64,000 nucleotides of DNA. Origin: Erodium maritimum. Taxonomy: Eukaryota > Streptophyta > Magnoliopsida > Geraniales > Geraniaceae. This document shows positions 22,615 through 35,600 of the stretch, piece by piece (position 1 is the first letter of the stretch; each line of letters begins with the position of its first letter). Made by a program: the position numbers and the translations under genes. The notes under the pieces are model-generated. The model ran no database searches. It saw only the letters and a program-made list of their open reading frames with translations, and was not told where the DNA came from. The DNA is taken from positions 9,748,001 through 9,812,000 of the forward strand of contig OY997588.1 of NCBI GenBank assembly GCA_963921825.1, given 5' to 3'.

Positions 22615-24420
22615 GGTTCACCAGAAAGGAAACTGCTTCAGATTATTTTAAGTTTCCCTCATGTCTTCCACATCAATAGCTAACCCAGAAATGTGGTATA
22701 CTTCAAGCAAGGAAACCACATGACATATCCAATGACATATTGAACTGAAACAGTAGACAATTTCAGAATAAATATAACTCTAGATAAGAACATCAACAAA
22801 GTCTATGAAAAAAAAAAGTTCAGTAACAACAAATAATCATGTATACCTGAAGTGCATTAAAACTCAGTGGATAGTGGTTAAAATATCAACATGCAAAAAC
22901 AATCAAATATCAAACCGATAGAATCATTTATGAATAACAGGAATTCTCAAGTAAAGTAAGCTTTATAGCAAACAAAATCATTGCTTTGTTCATTACACCT
23001 TGCCTAGTCAACCTATGTGAATGCAAAGATCTAAAATTTATAGATACACTCAAGTGAGGAAGACAAAATATGAAGTGAAAGAGAAGAAAGAGAACCGACA
23101 TTCTTAGCTTACTCGCAAAATACTATGTACTTTATCTGTTTCCTAGCATCCATGTAAGCAAGACTGAGAAGGATTAGCCATTACTTTTAATCACTGACAG
23201 AGGTCCCAGAAATCACAATTAGAACTACAATTTATTATGTAAGACCACCAGTTATCAGCTGCATGGAAAAAGTGACAGATGAACCCAGTAAATCACAACC
23301 GTTCCAAAGTGATCAGCTAACTTGATTTATTTCAGGTTGCACTTCAATTTCAAAACCTACTCCTTCCCCTTAGGGTGCTTGGTTTGTGCAAACCTGGCTA
23401 GCATTAAGGAATTGAAATCAAAGCCGCTAACCCCAAGTGTTTGATTCACAAAATGAATGGCAATCTTAATCCCCCCGAAATTGAGAAAAATAGAGTTGGC
23501 TTCAAGGGAAGTGAGGGAAGGGTTGAACAAATAACATTATTTTGGTATGCAAAGGTGAAAATAGATCCATCGGAAACTTGTTACCATCACATTCAATAAT
23601 AGCAGTTGTACCAATTGACCAAACATGATGGTTGTACACTTAATAATTTTATTGCCAATATCACAGACTGAATTCTGCATAAAACAATGTAGCCAATGAC
23701 TTCCAGCGGAACACTTCTATGCACAAAGAAAATCCCAAGTTCAATTCAACTACCAAGAAAATCCCAAGTTCAGTGCAACATAAAGCAAGCATACGATTCC
23801 AAAATTAATAATTGGGTATGGAGTGATGGAAGTCTTCAAGGTAATTATTATTGTACATAAAACATTTGCAATTGCTTGAACACCAACAGGGAAAGACACG
23901 AAACTGCACGGCTCCGACTAATCAAAGAGCTACATTTCAACAATTAGAATGGTGATACTCGAACCAGAAATCCGCGGGACAGAAGGAAAAAAATCGACAA
24001 TCTGTAACACTGGTAAAAGTAAAACTCAGTGATGAAATGAAACTCAGCTGCAGCATAAGGAAATTGTAATTATTCAGAAGATGCATTATGTAGGAGCTCA
24101 CGGTTTGAGACGACATAAAGTTGGAACAAGAGAGAGATAGAAAGAGAAAGAGATAGTGAGTGTAGAAAATACCTGAATGAGAGGTCAGCGGACGGAGGAG
24201 ATCCAGCGGAGGCGATGGGCGGAGACGATGATGAGTTTGTGGACAACAGAGCGTTGCTTAGCTTTGTGTGAGTGCGCGATGGAGAGAAGGAGAGGATAAA
24301 CCAGGGAAGAGAGCTGAGGAAGGGGACGATTCTTAAATTAGGGCTTTCGTACGGGGTATAATGGTCATTAGACATTGATTTGATTATTTCAGTCCTTTCA
24401 GAATATGCAAAATTTCTATT
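22615..24420 (-). other. 5' leader of the MUSTANG-like gene with a probable leader intron
   Basis: On the minus strand a splice donor CAG|GTATTT sits at 24173/24172, following a plausible untranslated exon (about 24174-24390). A possible acceptor lies at about 22633, 18 bases before the ATG. A long 5' UTR intron is inferred. The intron is AT-rich; at 23360-23640 there are phrases such as GTGCTTGGTTTGTGC resembling plant hAT-type MITEs, but the ends were not resolved. Confidence 0.4.
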
Positions 24421-26583
24421 TCCAGCCCTATAAATGCTTTAATAAATAGTGATGTTCTTATAGAAAACTAAATTACAATAGAGCGCATACGTATGCAACT
24501 TTCAAGGCAAAAGCGGACTGGGGTATAAAATTATAAGAGAGAAAAAGTTAACCAGAAACTCATTCAAAACTGTTTCCCTATATCATTTGTTGTCCCTTCC
24601 ATGCACCTCATCTGTTATGTCCGATAATCGCAACCTATAATCACCACTCTCCCGTTCGATTACATCGTTGGTCTATTAATCCGCCGACCCACGTGATGAT
24701 GTTTGTTCCCGAAAAAACTACTCCCTTACCGAGTCTCTAGATGATTGACGTCGTTAGGCTCGAGGTTGTCATGTCGCCTCAAGTTATGCCTCTGACATCA
24801 ACCTTGGAAGTGTGGAGGTTATAAGACCGAAACGTTTTCAGAAGAAGAAACGACCCATGAATCTCTCTTCTTCTCCAATATCTCTCAGCCTGACCCACAC
24901 TGAGTACTGATATTTTGTTTTAACAGTGGGCATAAAAGGCATAAAAGGCATGAAATTCAAGAATGTGATAAGGAGACTCCTAGTGTTCTCATATTTACCT
25001 ACTACCCACTATATTCAGGGACGGGATCCCTAGTAACAAAAAAACAGCTTACCTAACCCATGTGTAGGAAGGCTGGGTGAGACTTGGGATCGAGTTTTTT
25101 CCTATTCCAGAGGGACTGTTAGTCTTCTGTCGGGACCCTTATACCTATTGGTAACTACATTGACTGAGGATGTGGCTAGGAAAAGGGAATTTGTAGGCGA
25201 GCCACTCGTAGATCAGGAAAATACTGGTAAACAGCCTCTTCAGATCCAATTATTGGTGAACAGAGATTCAGGGCCCTAAGGAGATAAGGGACCCCGAATC
25301 TTGGTTGGATTCCTCTACCTTATGTTGAGACTTATGGTCGATCGTACTCCTCACGAGAAACTAGTCTTTATCTTGGGATCAAGAAGTGTTTAGGCATCAT
25401 CCTAGGCAGAGTTCTTCAGTTGGTTATGTCTTTACATTTTTTTAATCTCAATTCATGTTCTCGTTTCAAAACCAAATTTGTTTTCGACACCTGTTTCAGA
25501 ACTTATGAATGGGGACCGAGGTCACTTGTTTTTTGTAACTGTCTTTTTATTTTTTATTAGTAATATTAGAATCTTCTCTGCTGAAAAAAGCAGAAAATTT
25601 CTTGAAGTATTAGTAAACGGGGTGGGGCGAAGTACCGAAACAAACATGAATAAAACTGAAGATTTGGGTTGAAGTTTGGGACTCCTTCTATAAAGGAAGG
25701 GATATTGGCATTATTATTTTTAGAACAAAGCAATTTTATATAGTTCGTTTTGAAAGGGACCATAGAAGGGTCATAGAGTTGTAACAACCACTTAAACAAG
25801 TAAAACACAAAAATGAACAACATCAATAATCCAGAACTTCAAGCCAAGCTGGGTTGCCAAAAGAACATCTTGGTTTCATTATGAGAGCCTGTAACAGTCA
25901 GAGTGAGATGCGATAACATGTTCGAGAGGAAGACATCGGGTAGACAACCAATGGTGGGGGAGAAATTAGACTAGTAGTTAGGACATCCTTAGTGTATAGG
26001 TCATCCCCCTAACCGATACACAGATAGCCAGAACAATCATTAAATGAGGCGAGGTGACTTAGCCAATCTTATTGTATTTGGTAGTGTCTAAAATTAGCCC
26101 ATAACCCAGTCTGTTTGGCCCACCCGACCCTAGTGGGTTTGTGTTCATGGATTACAGAGATGGGTCTGGGTTCAGAAATATCAAACCTGGAGTGAGCGGT
26201 CTGGATGGCAGATCCATGACCTGATTTCGTACATAGCTCGGACCACCTAGATATAGTAGAAGTCCAAGGCACAAGGTCTCACTCTTACAATTTTAATTAC
26301 TTTTGCAGATGAAGATGAAGATTAATGGCTTTGGATTTTGAAGATGATCTCCGATTTTTTAATAGTACATGTTGTAGTTTTGGGTTGAGGTGAACTCCCC
26401 TTTTGTAATCGTAATATGTTTTTGGTCAACTTGAACTCCCTATTTGACGTTTGTAATCCTTGAACCTTTGATAAAATTTTAATAGGGAATAACATTTTTT
26501 CATCATTAAGAAGTGATCAAATTGAGAGCTTCTAAGGTTTTTTTTGTCACTTTTTAATGGTTTTCTGGTCAATAAAAAATATA
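24421..26583. other. Intergenic, unassigned
   Basis: No real gene recognised. Short open frames occur (for example 25478-25672 and 26069-26272 on the minus strand) without known domains. Composition from 24900 to 26280 suggests old retroelement DNA, but no motif supports a class. Confidence 0.35.
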
Positions 26584-27018
26584 GGGATAATTCCAACTCA
26601 ATACTCTGAATCTTTCATATTTCATTTAGAGTACCCTAAATCTTTTTTGTGTCATCTTAGTACCCTAAATCTTTCATATTTCGTTTAGAGTAGCATAAAT
26701 CTTTTTTGTGTCACCTCAGTACCCTAAACTTTCATTAATTTCATTTTAGTACCCACTGTTAACTTTACATCTGATTTTTCATCCAAAACAAGTAAAATGA
26801 CCATATTACCCCTCACTAACAACCAAATTTTGGGTAAAGTTAGCGATGAGCACTAAAATATAATTAATGAAAGTTTAGGGTACTGACGTGATACAAAAAA
26901 GATTTAGGGTACTATAAATGAATTAATGAAAGTTTAGGGTACTGAGGTGACACAAAAAAGATTTATGCTACTCTAAACGAAATATGAAAGATTTAGAGTA
27001 CTAAGGTGGATTTAAGCC
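26584..27018. mobile_element. Foldback MITE, MULE type, with 9-bp target duplication
   Basis: The 435-bp element is almost entirely an inverted repeat. Ends are GGGATAATTCCA and, reverse complemented, GGCTTAAATCCA. The 9-bp sequence AAAAATATA occurs exactly on both sides, at 26575-26583 and 27019-27027. Each arm is itself built from head-to-tail units containing AGTACCCTAAATCTTTCATA and TCTTTTTTGTGTCAC phrases. No coding capacity. A 9-bp duplication is the hallmark of Mutator-like insertion. Confidence 0.8.
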
Positions 27019-27796
27019 AAAAATATATATTTGAAGTATATGTGTTACTACATACTGTTAATGTGATCAATTTTTTCAACAAATTTGACTGGGTTAGTAT
27101 AACTAGTCCATAATCCAGACAGACGGACTCAAAAGATCCATGTTAGGGCCTGGGGCCGGAGTAATTTAAACTTTTTTGGACCAAGTCACTCCGGACCAAT
27201 TCCAAAATTTGGCCATGGGGCCGGGGCCAGCCCATGGACACCTTGTTTAGTTGATTCTTCCTCTGGACAGACATCGTCAAGCCAGCCCCCTATATCTAAG
27301 TAGTTTTGCCATCTTCCAGACTCCCTTTCTGCTAGAACCATCATCGTCAGTGTGAGTATCGAAACCCTCCGAGAAATGGGAGCTGCTGCCCCACAAAACC
27401 TTATCTTTAGAAGAGGCGTCGAAACCCTTCTAAATTTTGCTTGATGTTCATTAATATAACAGTATTAGCTTTGGTTGTAAGAAATTGAAGTTAAATTTTA
27501 AAAGTTGCACCATTTATTTTATCTTACTGTTTAACTTTTGTTCTACCATTTTGTTAGGATATAAACTCTCGGACAACAAATTCTGATAAGAAAAAACGGT
27601 ATATAAACTCTTGTTAGGTCGAGTAATGTTCTTTAAAACAAAGATTACTTGAAAAATCCCAACTACGTAGATACTCTTGTTCGGTCAAGTAGTGTTCTTC
27701 GAAACAAACAAATCCAAATGACTAGACTCTACCAATCAGGCTGTAACCAATCTGAATAGATTCATTATTTGTATTCCAATCAAGGCCAGAATTGTT
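27019..27796. other. Intergenic with a possible hAT-type remnant
   Basis: Positions about 27106-27247 contain GGGGCCGGGGCCAGCCCATG, wording common at ends of plant non-autonomous hAT elements. Its partner end was not found; 26090-26280 has a vaguely similar text. Positions 27250-27796 hold nothing recognised apart from the 3' flank of the PP2-B gene. Confidence 0.35.
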
Positions 27797-29557
27797 CTAC
27801 TCAGATCCGGGTGTGTCTTGTTTAGGTTTTGGCCTGACCTCAATCCCTTCCACAACGAGGCCAGACTTGTAACTGAGTTCCTTTATCTCTAAAACACTCA
27901 TCGTCAGCTCACCATCTTCTTCCCCTTCTCTTCCCTGGTTAAAAAACTCACCCAACTCAATCTCTAACCAGCCATCTCTTCTCTCCTTTGGACGTCTTAA
28001 CCTCGACTGCCCCTCTACAGGTTTTGGATCCAAGCAAACAAGTTGTTTATGGCTGCTCCCACCTCCAATGGACTTCTCAACTGAGACCTCAACTTCGCCG
28101 TCATCAACATCAAATCCATAAGCTGTTGTGGTCATCCTGAAGACCAAGTAAGCTGCATAGTTGGTAGATGACGAGAGCATGCTAGAATGGATTCTTCCAC
28201 GGATTTCAAGCCAACATACAAATTTAAGCTCAGCCACTTCTGCAAACCTGTTCATTGTAAATCATCGGTATTATTTAGTTACCATTTCAATATAATTCCG
28301 TCAGATAAGCTGAGACTAATGCAGACAGACAAACCAGGACACATTGGGAAGAGAAGTCCATTTCCAATACTGAGGTGTATCACCCCATGCTATTCCCAGA
28401 TCCTTTGCAGCCAGCATGAAACATTTCTTGCCGGTCCATTTGTCCAACCAGAAGCTCTGCTTACTGTCATGCCACTAATAAATTAGATTGAAGTAGCAAT
28501 AACAAAAAAAAAACGGTCACATATATAACCACCAAAAGCGTCATCAAAATTCAGTGATGGACCATATGCTATGGTCCCTTATGGATCAACAGCATAATGA
28601 ATCAATTGAAGGAACTTCTACACCCATCCAAGAATCTTCAGTGAACTGATAAATTAAACAATCAAGGCACAGAAGCAGACCAAAAGGGCTCAAGAAAAAC
28701 AACTGAGCTGCCAGTGTCATCTAAACAGGAGTTTGAATTGTATCAAAACTCTTTGGGACTTTTTAAGGTATGAATTATCGATAACATTATTGGTTTCAGT
28801 TAATTATAATCACATAGCCGGATGATAACAATTGTGGATAAAAAGGGCATGTTGTGGAAAAGGAAACAATAGCCCCTCTTGTCATTAATCTCGACACTTA
28901 TTCATAGACGGATGGAGTATTTAATACTGTCTCTAGAATTAAGTCACTCATCAATAATACATTAACCTTACCTATCATACTCAAGTATATATGATTTTAG
29001 GAATCACAAACAAGAACACGAATAGATCACTAGAAACCTAATGAGAATCGATTGAATCCACCACCACTCCAAATTAGGGCATCATCTTCTATTAGTTTAA
29101 GTCACATACCTTAATTTTATATACAATTATCTTCTAACTCAAAATTCAGTTTCATGGCACCAGCGAGAAAAATTAGCACCAGTCCTTAGCAGATCATACG
29201 TCAAAATCACAAGATTGAACTAAAATTGAGAGCCAAAGAAGAAGTTTACAATAAGACCTTGGTGCCGTTGTCGATGAGGATGGGATTGTTGCAGAGAGAG
29301 AGGTAGAGATCCTTCTTTCTAAGAGAAGCCGGCGGAGGAGCGGTATCCGACCGAGAAATGATTTCCCGGTGATCGGGGAGCAGGAAACGGTCCCAGAGAG
29401 CGTCGGAGTCAGCAGCAAGTCGGAAAACAGGGGAGACGGAAGCGAGGCGAGAGGCATCGGCGGGAGTCGTCAGAGACAGTATGTCTGAAATGACACCTTC
29501 TGACAACGCATTGAAGTCGACGGCGACCTCCGATTCCTCTCCGATTTGCGATTCCAT
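27797..29557 (-). CDS. F-box protein of the PP2-B family
   Basis: Predicted substrate adaptor of an SCF ubiquitin ligase, with an N-terminal F-box and a phloem-protein-2 lectin-like domain. Three exons on the minus strand: 29557-29258, 28456-28335 and 28247-27797. They join to 291 codons (290 aa), the usual length for this family. The F-box is at about residues 18-60 (LSEGVISDILSLTTPADASR, then SVSPVFRLAADSDALWDRFL). Exon 1 ends at NNPILIDNGTK. Exon 2 carries SFWLDKWTGKKCFMLAAKDL and IAWGDTPQYWKW. Exon 3 carries FAEVAELKFVCWLEIRGRI and ends in a domain with LVVEGIEVRP. The exon 2 donor (TG|GTTTGT) gives S-W-F at the junction, where relatives often have S-R-F, so that boundary is slightly less certain. 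Confidence 0.92.
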
Positions 29558-30539
29558 TTAAGCGTGGTTCGACAATTTGCCTACGTCCACGGTATCACTA
29601 CTATCCTTTTATTGCTCTCACAATAAATGAATGATTTGATTTGACAAGTACATGATATTTATAGGAGAAGACAATGAGTAAATAAGGTTTGCTAGAAAAT
29701 CTCTTTTAATTGTTTACTCAAGTCTCTTACCTAAATCTATTAGGAAGACTAGACATTTCCTAAATAAAATTGGAAGTCTCCACACAACACTAAGAGCATA
29801 AACAACGGGCCGACCCAGAGGCTCGGCCCGCAGGCCGTCCCATTGTGGGACGGCTTTTACGCGGCCCGGGCCGCAGCCCAGGCCCCTTGTCCCGGAAACG
29901 CGGGCCGAGCCGAAGCCCACGTCCCGCGGCACGCGTCCGGCCGACAGCCACTTGTGGCTTGCCACGTGGCGATGCAAAGTTTTTAAAAAATAATTAAAAA
30001 AATTAAATACAGTATGCAAAATTTTTATTAACTTATGTCATTTATACCAATATTTGGATTGCCAACAGAAATATGATTTTCAAGCTACTTTTGTCCCCTT
30101 TTATAACTAGTATAGGATAAAAAAAAATTTGTTTTTTACCGGTGTGGTACTCTCAACGAGTGCACTTGAGAAATATGTTTGGCTTGGAAATGGAAGTTCG
30201 TTACATATTGCTTCATCTTCCTTAAATTTACAATATGTGCCATTGCCTTTTCTTTCCATGTCACCATCTTCCTTGCCATGCCATGCATGCTTATGATGTT
30301 GACTTGTTTTTCTCACAATTTTATCATTTTTGTGTATATTTAGCTTATATCCAGTCCAACTTAAAGATTTTTCGTTATAGCAACTACTATGAATATTACA
30401 TAGTTGACCATATTATTCCATACACATATTTTTTTTTGTCATTAATTATTTTTTTCACATTTGTTTATATCTTATATAATTTAAACGGTTTCTGATAAAT
30501 AATTAAATAAAACAGCAAAATATCAATTAATTAACAACT

Positions 30540-31022
30540 CAGCATCCAGTCAGCACAAGGGACTCACTGAGAGCCTCGCATTGCAAAACACCCACTATTC
30601 TGAGTCCATAGTCCCACGATTTTGTCCAGTCAGCACAAGGGACTCAGGACTTGGGACTCACCAAGGGTCTTTCCATTGTACATTTGTAACAATCTCCCAC
30701 TTGGAGACTGTCCATGAATGTCTTCACTTCACTCCTACCCATGTAACTCCAATAACACCCCAGTGCACCATCAATAAGCTTTTGAGGTAGTGAGACATCT
30801 TCCTTCAACTAACCATGAAGGCCAGCTGAAGTTATGCATAACTTCAGCTTCTCCGTTGTAACAACCTTGGTCAACATATCTGCAGGATTTTCTTCAAGCA
30901 CAAAGTACTATCATTCATTAATCCTCTAATGAAATGATATCTCAACTGGATATGTTTCGTCCTAGCATGAAACACAGGATTTTTGGCGAGATGAATGGCG
31001 CTCTGATTGTCGCTATACAAAG
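30540..31022 (-). pseudogene. Ty1/Copia fragment: end of RNase H, polypurine tract and part of the 3' LTR
   Basis: On the minus strand 31022-30800 translates as [20 protein letters not shown] followed by [13 protein letters not shown], the C-terminal RNase H of Copia polyproteins. A frameshift follows before a TKVVTTEKLKLC segment. A polypurine tract GTGGGAGATT lies at 30700-30691, next to a putative LTR start TGTTAC at 30691. The LTR part contains GAGTCCCTTGTGCTGACTGG twice. The rest of the retrotransposon is missing. Confidence 0.8.
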
Positions 31023-31640
31023 GACTGTCTGTCTGTAGTATTCAGCCAGCACTCTATGAGGTGTAAGTCCTCCTGCTTGGTGAATACCCATGCATCTGAC
31101 TGTGCTGCTGGTCGTCGTTGTCGTTGGGAAGGTCCGGTAGAGGATGATCGGGGTACTTGTACGTCGGGTAGTGGGTGCTCGGGGTACTTGTAGAACTGGG
31201 GTGGCATCTGGTACCCTTGTGAGCTCATTCTAAATGGGGGCATCTGGAACCCTGACGCCATTTGGAATTGTTGTGGCCGAAATTACCCTAAACAGTAAAT
31301 AAATACAATAAATGAATTTAAAAAATACAATGCATTAATTAAAAAAAGCAACAACTAAATTAAACAAATACAATAAAATAATTAAATAAATTCAATAACA
31401 TAATAGTTAAATAAATACAATACAATAATTAAATAAATACAATACATGAACTAAAAAAAATCAATACATAAAAATAAGTTTGCACCTACCTGAGCTCGAA
31501 CCTGGTTGCGAGTATGTCGTGAAAGCGGAGTTCTCACGAGGGTCCACTAGAATGTCTTGCAAATTTTGTGCTAGTTCGTCAGGGCTGAATGCGACTTCGT
31601 CACCAACTGATTGTGCACGGGACCCTGCGTCGCCCGACAT
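31020..31640 (-). pseudogene. Harbinger ORF1 (Myb/SANT-like) remnant
   Basis: A start at 31640 opens MSGDAGSRAQSVGDEVAF and runs to a donor CAG|GTAGGT at 31490/31489. After a likely intron (acceptor near 31288) the frame reads QMPPFRMSSQGYQMPPQFY and then the Myb-like start [22 protein letters not shown]1 proteins of PIF/Harbinger bind the transposon ends and help import the nuclease. An in-frame TAA lies just after the likely acceptor, and the Myb-like domain is cut off at about 31022 where Copia sequence begins. It is therefore a broken copy. Confidence 0.65.
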
Positions 31641-32646
31641 TTTTCACGAGAATAATTGAAACGAGAGAGGAGAATGTGGGAATGAGTGTGGAAAAAATGA
31701 GGGGGGTTGGAGTATTTATAGGGTTTGAATTTGTTGAATTTTAATTAAAAAAAAAGATCTGTTACCGACCGTTTGACAATGGTCGGCTTTGGATGCCACG
31801 CGTCGCCACGGGAGAGGACCAGCATGAGAGAGGGCTGGGGGGCGCGAGCCCGGCCCTCGAGTGAGGGGCGAGGCCCGGTCCGCGTGTTTTAGGGCTGCAG
31901 ACCGCGTAAAACGAAGCCCACAGTGGGACGGCCCGAAGACTGCGGACCACGTGCGCGCGGGTCGGGGGCGAGGGCCCACCGGTTGTGTGTGCTCTAATGA
32001 CTGGGCAAGACAAAGGAGCACTCGAGTGATTTCCGGGAATATGCCAACGATCATCTAACGGTGAGTTACGCCTTTTTCTTTCTCATTTCAAACGATTATT
32101 TTTTTCGGTATTTTCAGAAGCCGCCATTATTGCGCTTTCTTCTCCTTCTTCCCTCCTCAAATCTATCATTCCTTCTCGAAAACGACGCGTAGATCTGCCG
32201 TATCAATCCTTCCGGGCCCTCATCTTCCTCCTCCTCCTTCCAATTCCACTTTTCGATCTCTTCTAATCGCCTTGGAAAACCCTAACTTCGCAATCGCATC
32301 CTTATTCATCGCATTGTACATTAACAACGTCTCCGCAGCCCACTTGTTTCTCTCTTACTCGGCAACCGGTTCTTCTACGCGCCATTTCGGGCGGTATGCT
32401 ACCCATTAGGGTTTAGAATTTCTCGAATGAGCTTTTTGTATATTTAGCTGCCTGGTTCTATTCCTGAATTTCAACTTGAGCTCGGATCATACCGTAGGGG
32501 GTACATTTGGGGGGTAAGTTTTTTGGTTGTTCAGCTATTTGGGCATTTGAATATTGCATTTGGTGTATAGTTGGATGGTTATGTATTGCTAATTTACTGT
32601 TTTTTCATGTGGTGAAATAGGGAATTAGGTTCTTATATTGTTTACA

Positions 32647-35600
32647 ATGGTGGATGTGGTTTGGATTTGCTATGCTGTAATTGCATTTCTTTGCGCGTCC
32701 GGGGCAATTACTCTGTCCATCTATCATATCTACAAGCATCTTTTGAATTATACGGAGCCTACCTATCAGAGATATATTGTTCGCATTGTCTTCATGGTTC
32801 CTGTGAGTATATATTTTTTTTGTCATTTAGGAATTTGTGAATATTACTACGGAGCAAAGTTGCAGTACTTCTCAACCTACTTAGCTTGTTTATACTGTAT
32901 TTTTAAATGCTCCGAGCGCACTTGGGATACAAGGGTTCTTTGGCACTTAAGTGTGAAGCAATACGAGCTTCAGCAATATGATATCATAACATTGAACTTG
33001 AAGAAATGCAATCTTGTCTTTAAAACCTATCTCATGCTTTCTTGTCTATGGTATCTTCATGGCCGATGTGAATTTTATATTTTTTGCTTGACAGATTTAT
33101 GCACTGACGTCATTCTTGTCCCTTATCATATCTAGTGGCTCGATATATTTTAATTCCATACGAGAAGTGTAAGTATTCTTGAAGACTGTAACTTTAATTT
33201 ATTCTTACCCGTATCATATGACTTAAGGCTTTCTTTATATATTTATATCGTATTTATTTTTTTGGTTCAAGTTCGCAACTTTATCTAATTGGTTATTGGT
33301 GCCATCTTCATCCACAATTTTACTGTTACAGAGTGTTCGTTGTTTCTGTGTGCGTGTCTGTTTTTGTTTAATGTTAAAATAGAGCAAAGCATGACTAGTA
33401 GGCAAGGTTGTAAAAAACGTTAGACACTAGTCGGAAGGACAAAGGCTCCAAGAATGAATCAGATTTTTATTTTCTATTTTAAAATCTTTATTAGATAAAT
33501 TTATATATACAACCAAAATACAAAGTGTATTACATAAAAATAATAATAATAAATACTCGATAGAAATATAAATTTATTTTATTATTGGTTCGATTATTGC
33601 AGCATGTTACTAAACCCTAATGGGCAAACCAGGAACACATGATCAAGAGTCACGCGCTTTATCAAATGCAGCATGTTACTTCTATCATCATCTTATGGAT
33701 AAAATTACATATAGGTGTCTAAAAAAGGCCTGAAACCTCTCGCTTTCGTAAATCGGGTCAGTTTGTTAAAATCAACGCCTAGGTGGCCGCCTAGGCCGAT
33801 TCTTACAACACTGCTAGCAGGTGGTGTTCCAATGGTGTTGCCAGTATGGTCAATATATTGTTGAAGACATGTAAATAGGATTAGTACCATTTTAGTAATT
33901 AGCAGTTGTGATCTTCTAAAACAGAAAACAATTTCTAATATCTATACATGTGATGAGTGGTGTGATTGCGGTCACTGCATTGTCCTCGATAGTCAATTAA
34001 CAGTTCCCTTGGATAATGGTGGCTGAGTTGTGAAGGCAGCGGAAGTACAATTCCCTTATCCATACTTAGTCTATCTAGAGTATAAATTAATGCAGCAAGT
34101 TCCTTGGGTTATTATTTAAAGTGGCTATTGTACACTAATTGTCCTTGTCAGATTTTTCTTCTCAAATCAATTTAAGTACCTATGGAGCTAGGTTTTGCTA
34201 AATTACAATTGTTGGCTACAAGAATATTCCCTACTTGTTTTATATAATTACAATGTAATCTGCATGGCTTGCAAGATAGGTCTCATAAATATATAATTAC
34301 ATGATGCTAATGTATGTGCAGCATTTTGGCTTTGCTCTAAGAACTTATCAGAATTGCTTTAGTTGTAAGAAGTTCATTCATTGTCATAGGACTGAATACA
34401 AAATGTGTTATCCAGATAAAGGGGTCCATTTTATTTTTGTCCATTGTTCTGATAGCTCTTGTTATGTTGAAATAATGAAGAAAAATCAAGAAGCTGGGTC
34501 TTTTTACAAATTATGCTGCATAACCTCTTTGAACTAACCGTTTTTGCCTTTTCTTTCAGTTATGAAGCTTGGGTCATATACAACTTCTTGTCGCTATGCC
34601 TGGCTTGGGTTGGCGGCCCGGGAGCTGTTGTGCTAAGTCTAACTGGTCGTGTTTTGAAGCCATCTTTTTTTCTGATGACGTGTTGTTTTCCTCCCATTCC
34701 CTTGGATGGGTGAGTTTCTATAGAAGTTTTGCCTTAATTCCTTGAAAATATCTTGAGATCCTTTTGGGTGACTGAATATCATAAAGTTACATTCTGGTTT
34801 TGAATAGATAGTTACAATTCTCTTGCTAATTCAAAAATGCAGAGTTGCTGTGTCCTCAATTATTTTGTAGTCTGCTGTGTATAGAATACTTATACTTAAT
34901 GCGTGCTTAAAATTATGAAAATATTGTTATTTGTGTTAATGTAAAAACTAAAACGGATGCGTAGAACCCAAGAGTTAATGTTCAGATGATGCATGCCTCA
35001 ACTGTTATTTGATAAATATACTTTCAAAACTGTTAATGCAGGCGCTTCATTCGAAGATGCAAGCAAGGCTGTCTGCAGTTTGTGATTCTCAAGCCTATCT
35101 TAGTTGCTGTCACACTCATACTTTATACAAAGGGGAAGTATAAAGATGGCAATTTTAGCCCAGGAGGGTCATATCTGTATCTCACCATAATCTATACATT
35201 CTCATACACGATGGCTCTTTATGCTTTGGCGTTGTTTTACATGGCTTGCAGGGATCTGCTTAAGCCTTTCAACCCAGTTCCAAAGTTCGTCATAATTAAA
35301 TCTGTTGTCTTCTTAACGTACTGGCAGGTTAGTTTGCATGTGTACATTTTTTAGAATCATGTTGATTCTGAGATTCTTGTTAAAAGTTGTGGTGATATGC
35401 TCATTCTTGAGTGTTTTTTTTCCGTGTTCAAAAGCAACATTCTGGAAAGTAGATTTCAGGTCACGACAGTGTTTGTTAAGCTGTTAGAGGCACCCAAGTT
35501 ATTTTCTGCTTGAATTTTTCTTGCAATCTTTTGAATTAAACATTGTGGTACTGCCTTGACTTATATCTCTCATAATCCCAACATAACATAGCCTTAAGTG

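Larger units (their letters stand above)
29794..31994. mobile_element. PIF/Harbinger element containing a nested Copia fragment
   Basis: The 2201-bp element is bounded by a TAA trinucleotide on each side (29791-29793 and 31995-31997), the usual PIF/Harbinger target duplication. Its ends are inverted repeats: left GAGCATAAACAACGGG, right end reverse complemented GAGCACACACAACCGG. The arms stay similar further in (both have GGCCGTCCCA followed shortly by TTTTACGCGG). The subterminal arms are very GC-rich. Inside are an ORF1 remnant (31020-31640, -) and a Copia fragment (about 30540-31022, -). The nuclease ORF is absent. Confidence 0.75.

Noticed and set aside
32638..32646. Earlier start for the LAZ1-like protein
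   Set aside because: It would need a TTG codon; ATG at 32647 gives the family-like N-terminus.
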